From the NCBI GenBank assembly GCA_018292915.2, contig JACVVK020000034.1, positions 2,332,001 through 2,396,000 on the forward strand: a stretch of DNA of 64,000 nucleotides. The letters run 5' to 3'. The stretch is from Batillaria attramentaria (lineage: Eukaryota; Mollusca; Gastropoda; Batillariidae). Under the pieces are notes generated by a model. The model did no database searches. It had not been told where the DNA came from and saw nothing but the letters and a program-made list of their open reading frames with translations. Position 1 is the stretch's first letter, and each line of letters begins with the position of its first letter. Shown here in pieces: positions 22,580 to 34,693 of the stretch. The position numbers were made by a program, and so were the translations under genes.

Positions 22580-22781
22580 GTGAGTCTTTTTTATTTATTT
22601 CTTCATTCGTTCATTTATTTTACAGGTTTTTTGTTTGTTTGTTGTTGTTGTTGTTTTTGTTACACTGTGTCTAGGAACCCAAAGATTACTAGTGGGTCAC
22701 TGCGTAAGAAAATTAGGTATATGGGGTGAAATTAACAAATACATATATGGAAAAAGAAACATACAGTGAACGTTTTCCTCA

Positions 22782-22942
<161 letters not shown>

Positions 22943-24110
22943 GCAAAGGTAACCAAGGAGCATAAAAATGCATACAATGTGCGCACAAAAGTAGTCCAAA
23001 AATGTACATCTAACAATAATATAACAAGATGTGAAACGCTTGCTTTAGCTCGCCTCAGCATTTTCACATTTTCCTGCAGCTTGACTGCAAAATGCTGCCA
23101 TATTGCAAGGCTTTTACACCCCATAATTATTTATCACCGAGCTGACAGTTTCATGGCAGACTGGAGGGTTGGTTTAATGCATTGACCCTGAAATCATTGC
23201 GCCAATATTTCAATATGGATGAGAGGAGGGATTAATTTCTTAATGGAACCCTCTGTTTTTGTTTCACTGTTTTGTGTGATATGGGCATGAGTCCACTTGA
23301 AATCCACTTCAGCTTCTTCTTTTTTTTTTTTCTCTCGCCTGCAGGAGGCATGGGGGGGGGGGGGGGGGGCAGAGTGCACAGACTGATTGAGTTTTCATAC
23401 TGTGGAGGGTTATGGTAATCAGCGTCAATAGCCACACGGAACATAGTTCTTTTCTGTGTCATTTTTGGACCAGATGGTCAGCTGCCTGCCGAGGGAGAAA
23501 AGGGTTTCAATTACCACAGGGAGGCTTTTTTGGGGACGGCGGTCATAATTCCGGTGTCAAATCTGGGTTAACTTGCATAGCGCTGGCATCACATTGTGAA
23601 AGGCGATGGTTGCTGGAACCGTCAAGAAATTGGGGAGTAGGGGGGGGGGGGGGGGGGGGCGGGGACGGGGGATAGTTGTGCATTGTGGTCATCCAGAAAA
23701 TGTGACAAATTCAGGCTGAAGCCACAAAGAGATCACGGAGAGGGAAGGGACCGAAACCATGGCAGAAGCACTTGGGGATTTTGAGCTTACTGCTGGAAAA
23801 AAAAAATGGTTAACTGGCAGCAAAGAAAAGGGGAGAGAAGGAAAAAAAATGCGACAAAAAAAAAGGCCGCATACTGTTTGATGTCTGATTTGCTTTTGCA
23901 TTCATTTGCTTTATCTTCACCAGTACCGCAATTGCCAATGTTTCAAAAGGTAGAAATCGTGCGCTTTTTGTTTTTGTTTTCATTTTGTAGGGTTCTTTTT
24001 TTCAGGGAGGAATTGAAATTTGTTCTTGATTATGTTTCAAGAAGATTTGGGATGGGGATTTGATCAGGGGTGTTAATAACGGGGAGTGAAGGAGTGAAGT
24101 ATCGTGCGTG

Positions 24111-24142
<32 letters not shown>

Positions 24143-24145
24143 TGC

Positions 24146-24213
<68 letters not shown>

Positions 24214-26009
24214 AGCGGGTTGGGCTACTCGCAATCTATGGCACATGCGGAGACCGTTCACCTGCCTCCAGCCCCCCCCCCCCACACACACACACACACC
24301 CTTGTCTGACGCACACCTTCCTAAACCTGCCAACGAGATCATTAAACGTAACCGTATTTCCCAGCGATGGTCTATTAACATTTCACGGCTATCATAACCA
24401 GACAAAAAAAAAAAAATAAAAAAATGAAGGTATGGGCACGGCTTTTTCACGCTTGGCTGAACACGCACACAAGTTCCCGTGGCGAACCCATTTAATCACC
24501 GTGGGGGGAAGGGGGGTGGGGGGAGGGGATAAGGGGGCTAGCATCCATCCCTCTCCCACTGGTATGATTATGGACGGCGCTAGAAATTACTTTTGCGTGG
24601 TGATAAAATGTCCCACACTAATAATTTGAATGTGGCATCCAGCTCAGACCAGGTTCGGATAACACATAAAACATGTAGGTTGAAAAGAAAGGGATTATGT
24701 GCCGACTGGCGCGGAGCTGACGATGGCTACATTGCCTTTTTTGTAATGGAACTGGAAACTGCCTCTGTTCCAAAGACCGCTACGACATAGTTTAAAGCCG
24801 TTTGACCTGAAACTGCACGCGTAATGGGTCGGCAGCAGCGACAGCATTTGCATTTTAATTTGGCAATCCGGCGGTGGTTATGAAATGGGCACCCCATGAA
24901 TCTGTGTGCACTTTACTGCAAATGGCGTCCGTTTGCAGGTGATTTTTATTTTATGAATGGTGGTCTAATAAGGCCGTAGCCGCGGCTATGACTTCCGGTG
25001 CGCGTTGGGCTACGCGATACAGATGCAAATCTGGAGGAAAACGCTATATATTCCTCTTACACATAACGCTGCAGATGACACCCTCGGAAATGCTTTAAAA
25101 TTCACCAAAAAATTCACAAAAATCAGGCAGCCATAGACTCATGCGTAGAGGAAATTTAAACAAATTCCAATATTCCGTTTTTTGGCAATGTTGGCAGCGA
25201 CCACATACCCTCTCATTCCACGGTCGTCTGCTGGCTCCTGTGCCAGCCGCGCATGAATACAAATAGTCCACAAGCCAGCCTCATTTTTCCCTAATTTTAC
25301 TATTACCTGGCATGAAACTTGTTTACAAAGCCAACAAAAAGCACCAGATTGCCATATTTTACTATGCACACAAATTTTAAAAGGGGCAAAGATTTTATAC
25401 TATATTTAGCCGACTTGTTACTACATGCCCCGGAAGCTAATACTATCACGTAGCCTGTTTGAAGCAAAACTTGTGGCCGCTATAAGTAGACCTTTATTTC
25501 AAAACGTCTGTGAACGTCTGTGGCTGTGCAACGCGGACGGTGCAGGTCTGTGTTTGCTGTACAAGTCGTATGATTGCGTTCTATCTCTGCATGTGTGCGT
25601 GTACCAGACAAAGCCGGACGCACGTTTTACTCACAAAACGCAAATGATGAGGCACATTGAAGTGCAGTAATGCAAGAAGTAATCGCAATTTTCAAGTTTT
25701 CGGAAACCCCTTTTTTTCTGTACCCAAGCAACAATAAAGAGACACCCCCCCCCCCCAAAAAAAAAAAAAAAAAAAAAGAGAGAGAGAAAAGAAAAAAAGG
25801 AAAACACAAACAAACAAACAAAAAACACAAAAACAAAACAGTAGCACACAAACAAACAACAACAGCAATACCGGAAAAAACTTCCGCTTAACATTTAGCC
25901 ATACTAATTCCTTCCTTTTTGTCACCCTTGAAGTAAACACAAGATTAAATTTTGTTTTCAGTACGCCTCATCTATACCTTTTTTTTAAGGCAGGGTGTCC
26001 CAGTGTATG
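22943..26009 (+). other. STPG2 intron 5, main part; no other gene seen
   Basis: Holds long G runs (23352-23370, 23640-23660), C run 24273-24284, and a C-then-A run at 25745-25778. Short open frames on both strands are low complexity or unrecognised. Confidence 0.7.
24105..24212. repeat. (GT)n-(GTGC)n-(GT)n microsatellite
   Basis: A GT run interrupted by a block of GTGC tetranucleotides. Confidence 0.97.
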
Positions 26010-26019
26010 TCTGTATTTC

Positions 26020-26130
26020 ACCCAATCTCCTCAACTCCTCTAGCGTATCCCTAGCAATCTCAACAACTCCTCTAACGTATCTCCGCTACTCCCCTAGCGT
26101 ATCTCAACAACTCCCCTAGCGTATCCTGAG
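26020..26130. repeat. minisatellite, unit about 25-30 bp, four units
   Basis: CAACTCCTCTAGCGTATC and variants (CTAACGTATCTC, CCCCTAGCGTATC) recur four to five times, 115-225 bp before the next STPG2 exon. Confidence 0.85.
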
Positions 26131-26244
26131 CTTCACGAATGAAGCTGGTAACTCAGACTTCTCTGCTTGTAAGAATGAAAAATAAAGTACGTAAAACTTG
26201 AACGTTTCTCACCGTGACTTTTCCCCCCTTGTGTTCTAACCTAG

Positions 26245-26472
26245 GCTGAAGCCAAGTCCACACGACAGTACAAAGGCATCTTCTGGGGCAAGCAGTCTAG
26301 CAAAAGGACCGAGTTCGGAGGGCGGGAAGGCGGCCCGGGCCCCGGGTCGTACGAGCCGTTCCATGACCTTCACAGCAAGGCCGAGAACGCCAACATCGAC
26401 GAGGAGAACGTGCGCTACGAGTCCCGCATTCCTCGCTACAACGAGGCTATCATCAAGGAGGTGGAGAAGAAC
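26245..26472 (+). CDS. STPG2: STPG2-like, coding exon 5
   Basis: Acceptor TTGTGTTCTAACCTAG, donor AAGAAC|GTAAGT; 228 nt, phase 0. Encodes AEAKSTRQYKGIFWGKQSS, KRTEF and PGPGSYEP, then a charged segment with ENVNI-like ENANIDEENV and RIPRYNEAI. The 'KYKGxxFG...SGKR..' and 'IPRxxEhI' segments match STPG2 order. Third-position GC is high compared with the surrounding intron. Confidence 0.94.
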
Positions 26473-26635
26473 GTAAGTCTTTAAATGGTCATTGAAATTG
26501 TTAGGATTTACGTCGTTAAAGGAAAAGTTTCCAAAAGCCGGTATAAGTATATGTAAGGGAGGTAACTTTTGGATTTTTTAAAAACCGTTTCGGGCATTTG
26601 TGAAATTAAAGGAGTCAGTCATAACATTGACTGCT

Positions 26636-26646
26636 TGTTGTTGTTG

Positions 26647-26678
<32 letters not shown>

Positions 26679-26687
26679 GGTGGTGGT
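26636..26687. repeat. (TTG)n-(GTG)n trinucleotide microsatellite
   Basis: TTG repeats pass directly into GGT repeats. Confidence 0.97.
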
Positions 26688-27733
26688 AATGCTGTTGTTG
26701 AAACTGTAGAGACTGGATAGTGACAGAGCTGTGAGCGTTATCATTCTTTTCTTCAGTTGGAAATTTAAATATATTGAATGAGGAAGATTGAGATGAAAGT
26801 GACCTCGCGTAAACTTGTATCATTTAGTGTTCCCGTCCATTCCACATGCCTCACTCTTCCTACCCCCCCCCCCCCCCCCCGCGCCCTCTCGCCTTTCATG
26901 CCTCCCCCCCACCCCCCACCCCCCACCCCCCCGCCACTTTTCCACTGAAACCTAAATATCTCATTGTGCACGTGTATGCTTTAAAATCGATTGCAACTAT
27001 GGCTTAACGAAAGTGTTTTATAAACAGTTTACCCAGAGACATGTATTAACTGAAATGCACTTTCCATTTGGAAGTGTGTATTGTATTGTTTTATCGCACA
27101 GGTAAGAATGGCCGCATACTCAAGTTGTCTGTTTTTCTTGATCACACTGTTTTCTGCCCGCTAAAATTTCACAGTTTACCTTGAAAACGCTCGAACCATT
27201 TTACTTTTGAAGTTAAATGGTACACTTTACTCTCACACAAGAGTGTATCCAGTTGCCCTGATGCGGGGAAATACCCTTAATTGTCTGTTTTATTGTATGA
27301 CAAAACATAAACGTTTACACTATAGTTCGGAGTGGCGAAGTTTGTGTAACTTAATCATCGTCGGGTTACGCCGACAAGTTAAAGTGTATTTTAACGGTCA
27401 CATTCACATCAAACAGCGGTGGGAAATTGTGAAAACAGGTGTATGCTTTCTTGTGAAATTCGCCGCGCAAACCGTTCCAGCGTGGCCATATTTGAGCTCG
27501 CGTTTACGAAACTTTTCATCGCTAATCAATCTTAAACGGCCTTTAACTGTGTGTGTGTGCATTCCGAAATGTAGATTTTCCACGGCCGTATCGCGCGGTG
27601 CGCTTTCACTGGGTAAACAGTTTACTGATACGGGCCGCAACTCGCCGAGCCTCGGTTGACAGGTTTGGCTTCTCGTTCTTTTGTACCCGGGGAGCGTGAG
27701 TTCTTTGTACACACGAGATCTGTCCCTTGTGAG

Positions 27734-27736
<3 letters not shown>

Positions 27737-27789
<53 letters not shown>
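27737..27789. repeat. (GT)n microsatellite
   Basis: About 52 bp of GT. Confidence 0.97.
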
Positions 27790-27793
<4 letters not shown>

Positions 27794-28594
27794 AAAATGA
27801 AAGGGCAGAGAAACCGACACTGATTTTGTCACTGAACATTAGTGCAGATTCTTGCCACTGCGGACTGACATCTAATTTTCAGTTTATCTGTGGAATTTGA
27901 ATGTAAAAGGCAAAGTGTAGAAAACTATGATAATTATCATATTCTCACAGCCATATCTCACACATACACAAGAGAGAGAGAGAGAGAGAGACTGTTCACC
28001 GCCACCGTTCATAACCCCGACACTGCACACTGTATCAGAGTGGACAGAACTCGCGTGCAGAATAAAACGTCGCTGCCTGGAAACTGGCGACGAGGCGTGT
28101 GTACGTTTTGTCCGGGGCTAGGGATCAAAACATTTACATTATCAGATTATCCGGTGAAGTAGCAAATGATTCATCACGCCGGGCAAAAAAAAAAAAAAAA
28201 AATCAACAACAGGTGTGCAGATGGCCTCGGCGTGCGAGACCAAATAGTTTTGTAGATGCCTTGTATGTATCCATATTCACACACTACAACAGTTACACGG
28301 ATTACTGCAAGAATCTGTTAGGGAACACAGGCTTTGAAACATTAAGCAAAGAACAGTTTCTTCTTTTTTGTACGAAGTGCAGGTGGCCTGGCATTCGGTG
28401 CATGAACTACTGGCAACAGGAATCTCAGTGTAGAAATGAACAGGAATTGAAATATAAAAATGTATTTTTTCTATATAGCGGGGCAGAGATAAGCTTGTAG
28501 GAATACATTTTAAGGGTGTTCGCTCTCAATGACGTATCCGTGATTGATCAGTGGATACCAGCCACAGTGGCGAACTGGCGATGCACTTATTACC

Positions 28595-28626
<32 letters not shown>

Positions 28627-28764
28627 CTGACAACGACAAAAGGATCTCTGAAATGTAACCGCATTTGTTACCAGGGATTATAACAAGTGTCATGTTTCTG
28701 CTTCTCTTATCAAAAGTGTTCATTTTGTGATCATACATTTTGGAGTCTTTTTTTAATAAATATT

Positions 28765-28801
28765 GTTTGTTTGTTTGTTTGTTTGTTTGTTTGTTTGTTT
28801 G
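28765..28801. repeat. (TTTG)n microsatellite
   Basis: Nine or so TTTG units; a shorter related run follows at 28825-28880. Confidence 0.95.
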
Positions 28802-29621
28802 CAGTCTTCTTCGTATCTGACATTGTTTGTTTGTTTGGTGTTGTTGTTGTTGTTCGTTTGTTGGTTTATTTGTTTGTTTGTTCTTAGTACAGCCTTCTGA
28901 CAAAACAAATAATTATCAGGATCAGCATCATTATGACGTCCTGTTGTCTGTCACCCTCCTCAACAACTGCAACAGAAGATGACAGGAGCTGTATGAGTTT
29001 AACAATAAACATAACGAAAGCGAAAAAAATAAAATAAAATAAGCTGCAGAGATCGCCACAAAATTCTTTCCTCTCCTTAGTCAAAGAGGGGGGCCACCGA
29101 AATGGGACCTTTGGACAGGCGGATTAAAGCAGCACTCAGTGTGGAATCTCGCCTGCTTTACGCAGCGCTTTTTGAAGCCAGGCGCACGCTTTCCTAGCCA
29201 GGGGATGACGCAGAGGGGACTGTGGCGTGGCGCATTGCGCCCATGTCCAGTTGCGCTATTAAGGGCAGAAGTCAGCACGGATTTGAACCCTGGAGGCCTT
29301 TTTTCTGCATGCAGGTGCAGGATGTTTTGCCACATCAAAGACAGTACGGGGATTAGCGCTCAGCTGTTGGATCTCCGATAGCGCAGAGGAGGGGGGTGGG
29401 GGGTAGGGGTGTCAGCAAACCAGGCAGCATATATTATAGGCCTGGGTACGATCGACATCAGACTACGCAACACGGTCACCAGTAAAGAACTCTCCTTTTA
29501 GCAATAGGACAATTTCGTACACGCTTCAGTTCAGTGAAAACAAAAAGTGCAACGGAGGCGGTGGAAACAGACAGGGGAGGGGAATCTTACTAGGGTGCTT
29601 TTTCTACAAGTGCGTGACGAG

Positions 29622-29677
<56 letters not shown>

Positions 29678-29679
29678 TA
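29622..29679. repeat. C tract - A tract - (AT)n
   Basis: About 20 C, then 19 A, then AT dinucleotides. Confidence 0.95.
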
Positions 29680-30373
29680 ATTTAAAATAAAAAAGAATAA
29701 TAAATAAAGAAACAAGTATATAAAGAAAAAATCATAGGATTGCATGTAGCATAGACGATTTTCCAGACAACGCTTGTTGTCCTAGCAAAGTGTTTCCATG
29801 TTATTGGGTTAATGGGCCGTAGCCAGAGTTGACCTGGTCACCGTGAACCAGTTCAGAGAACGGATTGGGTTTAGAGTTGTCGCGATTAATAAACATGCAC
29901 ATTGTCTCACATCAAGGCGTGCTTGTAGCGAGGTAGTTCGGGCCACCCAATCTGAAAATCCTCGAGAAAAAAAACAAAACAAAAACCCCAAACAAAACAA
30001 AACCGAGAGGGTGTCCACGGCTCACTAGCAGCGAGGATGCCAGACATCGATTCCGTTGTGGAAGACAGGAGAAAGAAAACAAAATTGGGTGAGGGGGGGG
30101 GGGGGGTTTGAGCGATTAGATCATAATTCTCGGATTAGTTGCAATAAAATCCCGTGAGTCATGCGTCGCGCGAGACTTGTATTGCGCGCGCTCCATGATC
30201 CAGCATTCTTGAACACAGTGACGACTTTTTTTACAACGTCTCCCACCTCACGGTGGGTAGTCAGTTTTGCGGCGAGTGTTTCGTGTTTCCGGTGTTACTC
30301 CAATTCAAAACTGAGCCGGCCGAGTTCCGACGACGATTGCTCTCCCGTATAGTCATACGTTTGAGATAGGAGC

Positions 30374-30536
30374 GGGTGGGTGAATGGGTGTTTGGGAGTT
30401 TAACGTCCTTTTCCACCACATACGGACGGGGCAACGATGAAAAGGCCAGCACAATATTTGGGCCCAGGCGGGATTCGAACTCACGACCCGAGCATTGGAA
30501 GTCCAACGCTCTGCCATTCGGCCACCCCGGCACCCC
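30374..30536 (-). mobile_element. tRNA-derived SINE, family A, copy 1
   Basis: Full-length reverse-strand copy: on the minus strand it reads head GGCCGAATGGCAGAGCG (A box), GAGTTCGAATCCCGC (B box), body GCCCAAATATTGTGCTGGCC and tail GGAAAAGGACGTTAAAC ending in CACCCA units. No clear target duplication. Confidence 0.88.
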
Positions 30537-30618
30537 GGCGTGTTTGTGGTAATCAGTAAATAGGTATTTATGTATGTATGCATTTATGGTGTTACAGCAT
30601 GAAGGCCTATGTACAAGT

Positions 30619-30791
30619 GGGGAGCCGGGATAGCCGAATGGTAGAGCGTCGCACTTTCAGTGCTCGGGTCGTGAGTTCGAACCCCGGCTGGGGCCAAATA
30701 TTTATGCTGGCCTTTATCTCGTTGCCCCGTCTTTGATATCACCCATTAGTGGTGGAAAAGGACGTTAAACTCCTAAACACCTACCCACCCG
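30619..30791 (+). mobile_element. tRNA-derived SINE, family A, copy 2
   Basis: GGGGAGCCGGGATAGCCG head, A box GCCGAATGGTAGAGCG, B box GAGTTCGAACCCCG, GGAAAAGGACGTTAAAC tail. Flanked by a 10-bp target duplication TATGTACAAG (30608-30617 and 30792-30801), so this is a genuine insertion. Confidence 0.95.
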
Positions 30792-30835
30792 TATGTACAA
30801 GGGTGCATTGTATATATTTGTGTAATAAACATAGG

Positions 30836-31400
<565 letters not shown>

Positions 31401-32324
31401 AATAGGTACGTATGTCTCTGTGTGTATGTGTTTATGTATAGAAGATGCACTGCACATGTTGCACCGTTTGTATTTCTTTTTCTGTCCTATGCCCCTAGAG
31501 GGTAGGAATTAAATTACGTGAACTTGTAGTAACCTGTTAGTCAAAGCCGTTGTCAGCATGGTTGAGAAACGGCCCGTTCTTTCACGCCGACAAACTCTCC
31601 GTTAGAAACACTCGGTGCCACTCACATTAGAAAATGGAAACATTCGGAGCTGCTGTTTAGAAACACTCTGTACTGGCTGTGCTACTAGTATTCGGAAACG
31701 TTTGAGCCGTGTAGCACCGGAAGCACTCGCGGCCGTTTTGATTACCCCTCGCCGTGCACCTTGATTTTGGCCCTTGCATGGACACCCGCAGGTTAGAACT
31801 CCCAAGCCAAAGATCGTAGCGACGATGTTCACAAATCATCTCCCGACACGGGCCAAGGGCAGTTCCGAAATCATACCCCCTGACGTAGAGATCATTACTT
31901 CCCTTGCTTGGTAATGACGCCGATAAGAAACCGCTGCAGTTATCGTCCCGTGCCTGTCAGCAAAAGCAGAGTTATTGTTCATGTTTTGACCCCACGGTCT
32001 GTAAAACACCCAAGATGGCAGAGAGAGGACCGTAGGTCAGGAATTTTGTCAGCGCTGAAGCCTCGTAAACGGGAGCGAGTAAAAACTATGGCGGATCGAT
32101 TTTTATTTGTAATGGCCTCTATCCGAAATGAAAACAATTTGAGTAAGTGGAGGGTGAAGATTCATCAGTTTGTGCTTTAATTACGGGAGAGGACGCCTCA
32201 CGCTTCAGAAGAAGACTTGCCATAGGAGAGATCGCAGTATTAGTTTCGATTTTCGTGTTAATTATGTCACATACGTTCTAACGTTAAGGTATGAGGTTCT
32301 GTATGAGGTGGGAGAACAGCAACT

Positions 32325-32755
32325 CCGTGAACGTTCTTAGCCTGTGTGTGAGTGAGTGAGTGAGTGAGTTTTCAGGCTTAAAGCCGCGCAAGCCACAAAG
32401 ACTAATTCTCGGCTGGCCTGTGTGTGAGTCATCAGAGTGCATACGTATGTAAACTTCTTGTGGCTTAAATTAGTTCAGGGCGAATTTCATAAAGAAATAA
32501 AACAAAAACGTGCGGTCACAAAAGAAAATCCCCCCCCCCCCCCTTTTCCTCCGTGAACGTTCTTAGCCTGTGTGTGAGTGAGTGAGTTTTTAGGGCTTAA
32601 AGCCGTGCAAGCCACAAAAACTAACTCGCGGCTGGCCTGTGTGTGAGTCACCAGAGTGCATACGTATGTAAACCTCTTGTGGCTTAAACTAGTTAAAGGT
32701 GGATTTCATTAAGAAATAAAACAAAAATAAACGTGCGGTCACAAAAGAAAATCAC
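32325..32755 (+). repeat. tandem duplication of a GAGTGAGTGAG repeat (about 224 bp unit, two units)
   Basis: TCCGTGAACGTTCTTAGCC starts each unit (32325 and 32549). Both continue through GTGAGTGAG, GCAAGCCACAAA, TGGCCTGTGTGTGAGTCA, GCATACGTATGTAAAC and ACGTGCGGTCACAAAAGAAA. The units differ by scattered substitutions, so the duplication is not recent. A C run separates them. Confidence 0.93.
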
Positions 32756-32987
32756 CCCTCCCCGTCCTCTTGCCGAAGTAAGGACACGATTTACTACGAG
32801 TAAAATCCTTCTCGTGCAGAACACCAGCTCAGACAAAGAATATTGAGGAAAGCTCTTAATTCGACAATGAGACATCCCGAAATGTGTCATCCCCTCTCAT
32901 ACAGAACAGCCGCTCAGTCCACGAGTTCTAAGCATAGATCATAATTTGACAGTGTGACCTCAAGAAATGCGTCCTCGATTTCCGTAA

Positions 32988-33161
32988 GGGGAGCTGGAGT
33001 GGCCGAATGGTAGAGCGTTGGACTTTCAATGCTCGGGTCATGAGTTCGATTCCCGGCTGGGGCCAAATATTTGTGCTGGCCTTTTCATCGTTGCCCCGTC
33101 AGTCTTTGATATCACCCGTATGTGTTGGAAAAGGACGTAAAACTCCCACCCACTCACCCAC
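32988..33161 (+). mobile_element. tRNA-derived SINE, family A, copy 3
   Basis: Full-length, with A box GCCGAATGGTAGAGCG and B box GAGTTCGATTCCCG. Target duplication CCTCGATTTCCGTA/CCTCGATTTTCGTA (32973-32986, 33162-33175, one mismatch). It ends about 100 bp before the acceptor of STPG2 coding exon 6. Confidence 0.95.
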
Positions 33162-33263
33162 CCTCGATTTTCGTACATATTTTTGTCGTTGTAATTAGCA
33201 TATCGAGACGGACAGAAATAGATGATGGACTAATATCTGACATTTTCTGTCCGATTGTTGCAG

Positions 33264-33377
33264 AACATCCCAGGACCAGGCAAGTACGAGGTACGCGGAA
33301 CGTTCGACCCGGCGCCGCCCAAAGTGAACACCGAAGGCATGGAGGTGGAGCACCCACCGTTCCTCTCCCAGGCCAAG
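33264..33377 (+). CDS. STPG2: STPG2-like, coding exon 6
   Basis: Acceptor TCCGATTGTTGCAG, donor GCCAAG|GTGACC; 114 nt, phase 0. Encodes NIPGPGKYEVRGTFD and then FLSQAK after a short acidic linker. The PGPGKYxxxxxF pattern continues the repeat series at the position where STPG2 orthologues have 'VPGPGKYNI'. Confidence 0.93.
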
Positions 33378-33740
33378 GTGACCCAGACGCGAAGCCTTTG
33401 AATTCTGAAGTCGCAACACACAAGATAAATCTTTAAGATAATCCTTCAGTAAAGTCGACTGCTCTGTTATGGGTGTCCCATGGTGCTAGACATTCACATT
33501 TGTTCATCAGAGTGAAGAGGTCATTGATGTTATTCTCACTGTCGTTCAGCGGGCACAAGTGACAGTTCTTGGCCTGTTTATGCGTTAAATTTGGTATAAT
33601 TATTTGTATATTTACATTTTCTGTTATGTTCAGTTTCCTCAGGTGTTGTGATTGCCCTGGAGTCACACATTCACAGGGTTTTTTTCTGTATGTGGGAGGC
33701 GGGGTGTGTGTGTGTGGGGGGGGGGGGGGGGGGGGGGGGC

Positions 33741-33900
33741 GTTGTCGGGTAAATCAGCCGATTGACCCTCGGACTTGAAATGGAAGTTCTTGGGTTCGAA
33801 TCCCAGCAGAGCCAAGATTTGTGCAAATTTTGTTTCGTGTGTTTGAAATCACCCTCGCCATAGACAGAAAACATAAAGCCACAACCCAGTCCGACTCCAG
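33741..33900 (+). mobile_element. tRNA-derived SINE, family C
   Basis: GATTGACCCTCGGACTTG and GGGTTCGAATCCCAGC (B box) form a tRNA-like head, followed by GAAATCACCCTCGCC and ATAAAGCCAC. It differs from family A in both head and tail. It lies in the 594-nt intron between coding exons 6 and 7 of STPG2, just after a G run. Confidence 0.6.
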
Positions 33901-33971
33901 CCCCACCCTTTCCGATTGATCTGGTGGTTCACAAATGCGACATTGCATTCTTCAAAATGTGTTGTCCACAG

Positions 33972-34131
33972 AGGTTCACGCCGTTGAAGGACCCTAACCC
34001 ACCTCCTGGAAGCTACAACGACCCGCGTACCGCCCTGGACTCCCTGAAGCGAGTGACGGGTTTGAAGAGAAGTCCTTTTGGCCAGACGTCTGTTCGCTTC
34101 CAGCCTAACCATCACATCAAGACCACTCCTG
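33972..34131 (+). CDS. STPG2: STPG2-like, coding exon 7
   Basis: Acceptor GTGTTGTCCACAG, donor CTCCTG|GTGGGT; 160 nt, phase 0 in, phase 1 out. Encodes RFTPLKDPNPPPGSYNDPR, then GLKRSPFGQTSVRF and TTPG. The 'PPPGxYNDPRTAL...GLKRSPFGQTxVRF' block is the most conserved segment of STPG2 and makes the identification secure. Confidence 0.96.
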
Positions 34132-34439
34132 GTGGGTGACTTTTTCTTTTCTTTTGTTATCTTTGTTGTTCTTGTCGTTGTTTTCTTTTGTTTTCTTTTG
34201 TCTGTTGGACGTTCTTCGTTCGTTAGCGTGTGTTGGTTAACCTTTAACAGGGGTCAAGGTCACGGGGCTTAGTTGAAATGCTAGCCTGTAGCTAAGTCAG
34301 CTCAAGGGAGGCAACTAAGCTCAGCTTAAGGCATGAGATAATGGAAAATGCCTGAGCAGGGGCTTTTTTCCACCGCCTCGGCGTGTCATTTTTATACTCT
34401 TCTTAAATTTATTATACAGACGTTCTGGCTTTTGCCCAG

Positions 34440-34693
34440 GTCCTGGCGCTTACAACTCCACCGGGATTGGCTCAGAGAGCATGCGCAAGGCGTACCTGGA
34501 GAGCACCCGGAAGGGGGTGTTCGGGACAACGTCCACCCGGACCCAGGCCATGATGAGGCGTGAAGACCTTGAGCTGCCTGGACCCGCCCACTACCAGCCG
34601 AAGGAGAAACCCTTCCAGCCCAAGTACGTTCATCCCACGTCCAACTTTGCCTCGGTCACCAACAGGCTGGTGGAGCCGCCACCCATTGTCAAG
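34440..34693 (+). CDS. STPG2: STPG2-like, coding exon 8
   Basis: Acceptor TCTGGCTTTTGCCCAG, donor GTCAAG|GTTAGG; 254 nt, entering in phase 1 and leaving in phase 0. Completes PGPGAYN across the splice, then carries a second repeat LPGPAHYQP and ends FASVTNRLVEPPPIVK. The coding sequence to this point totals 1305 nt (435 codons) with consistent phases. Confidence 0.94.

Larger units (their letters stand above)
26473..30254 (+). other. STPG2 intron 6, left part
   Basis: Contains C-rich tracts at 26864-26932, GT, GA and TTTG microsatellites, a C-A-AT run at 29622-29679 and a G run near 30093-30107. The open frame at 27207-27659 has no recognised domain. Confidence 0.7.

Noticed and set aside
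32988..33161. tRNA genes at the SINE heads
   Set aside because: A and B boxes are present, but each copy continues into the same SINE body and tail and is flanked by target duplications; the heads do not form clean cloverleaf genes.
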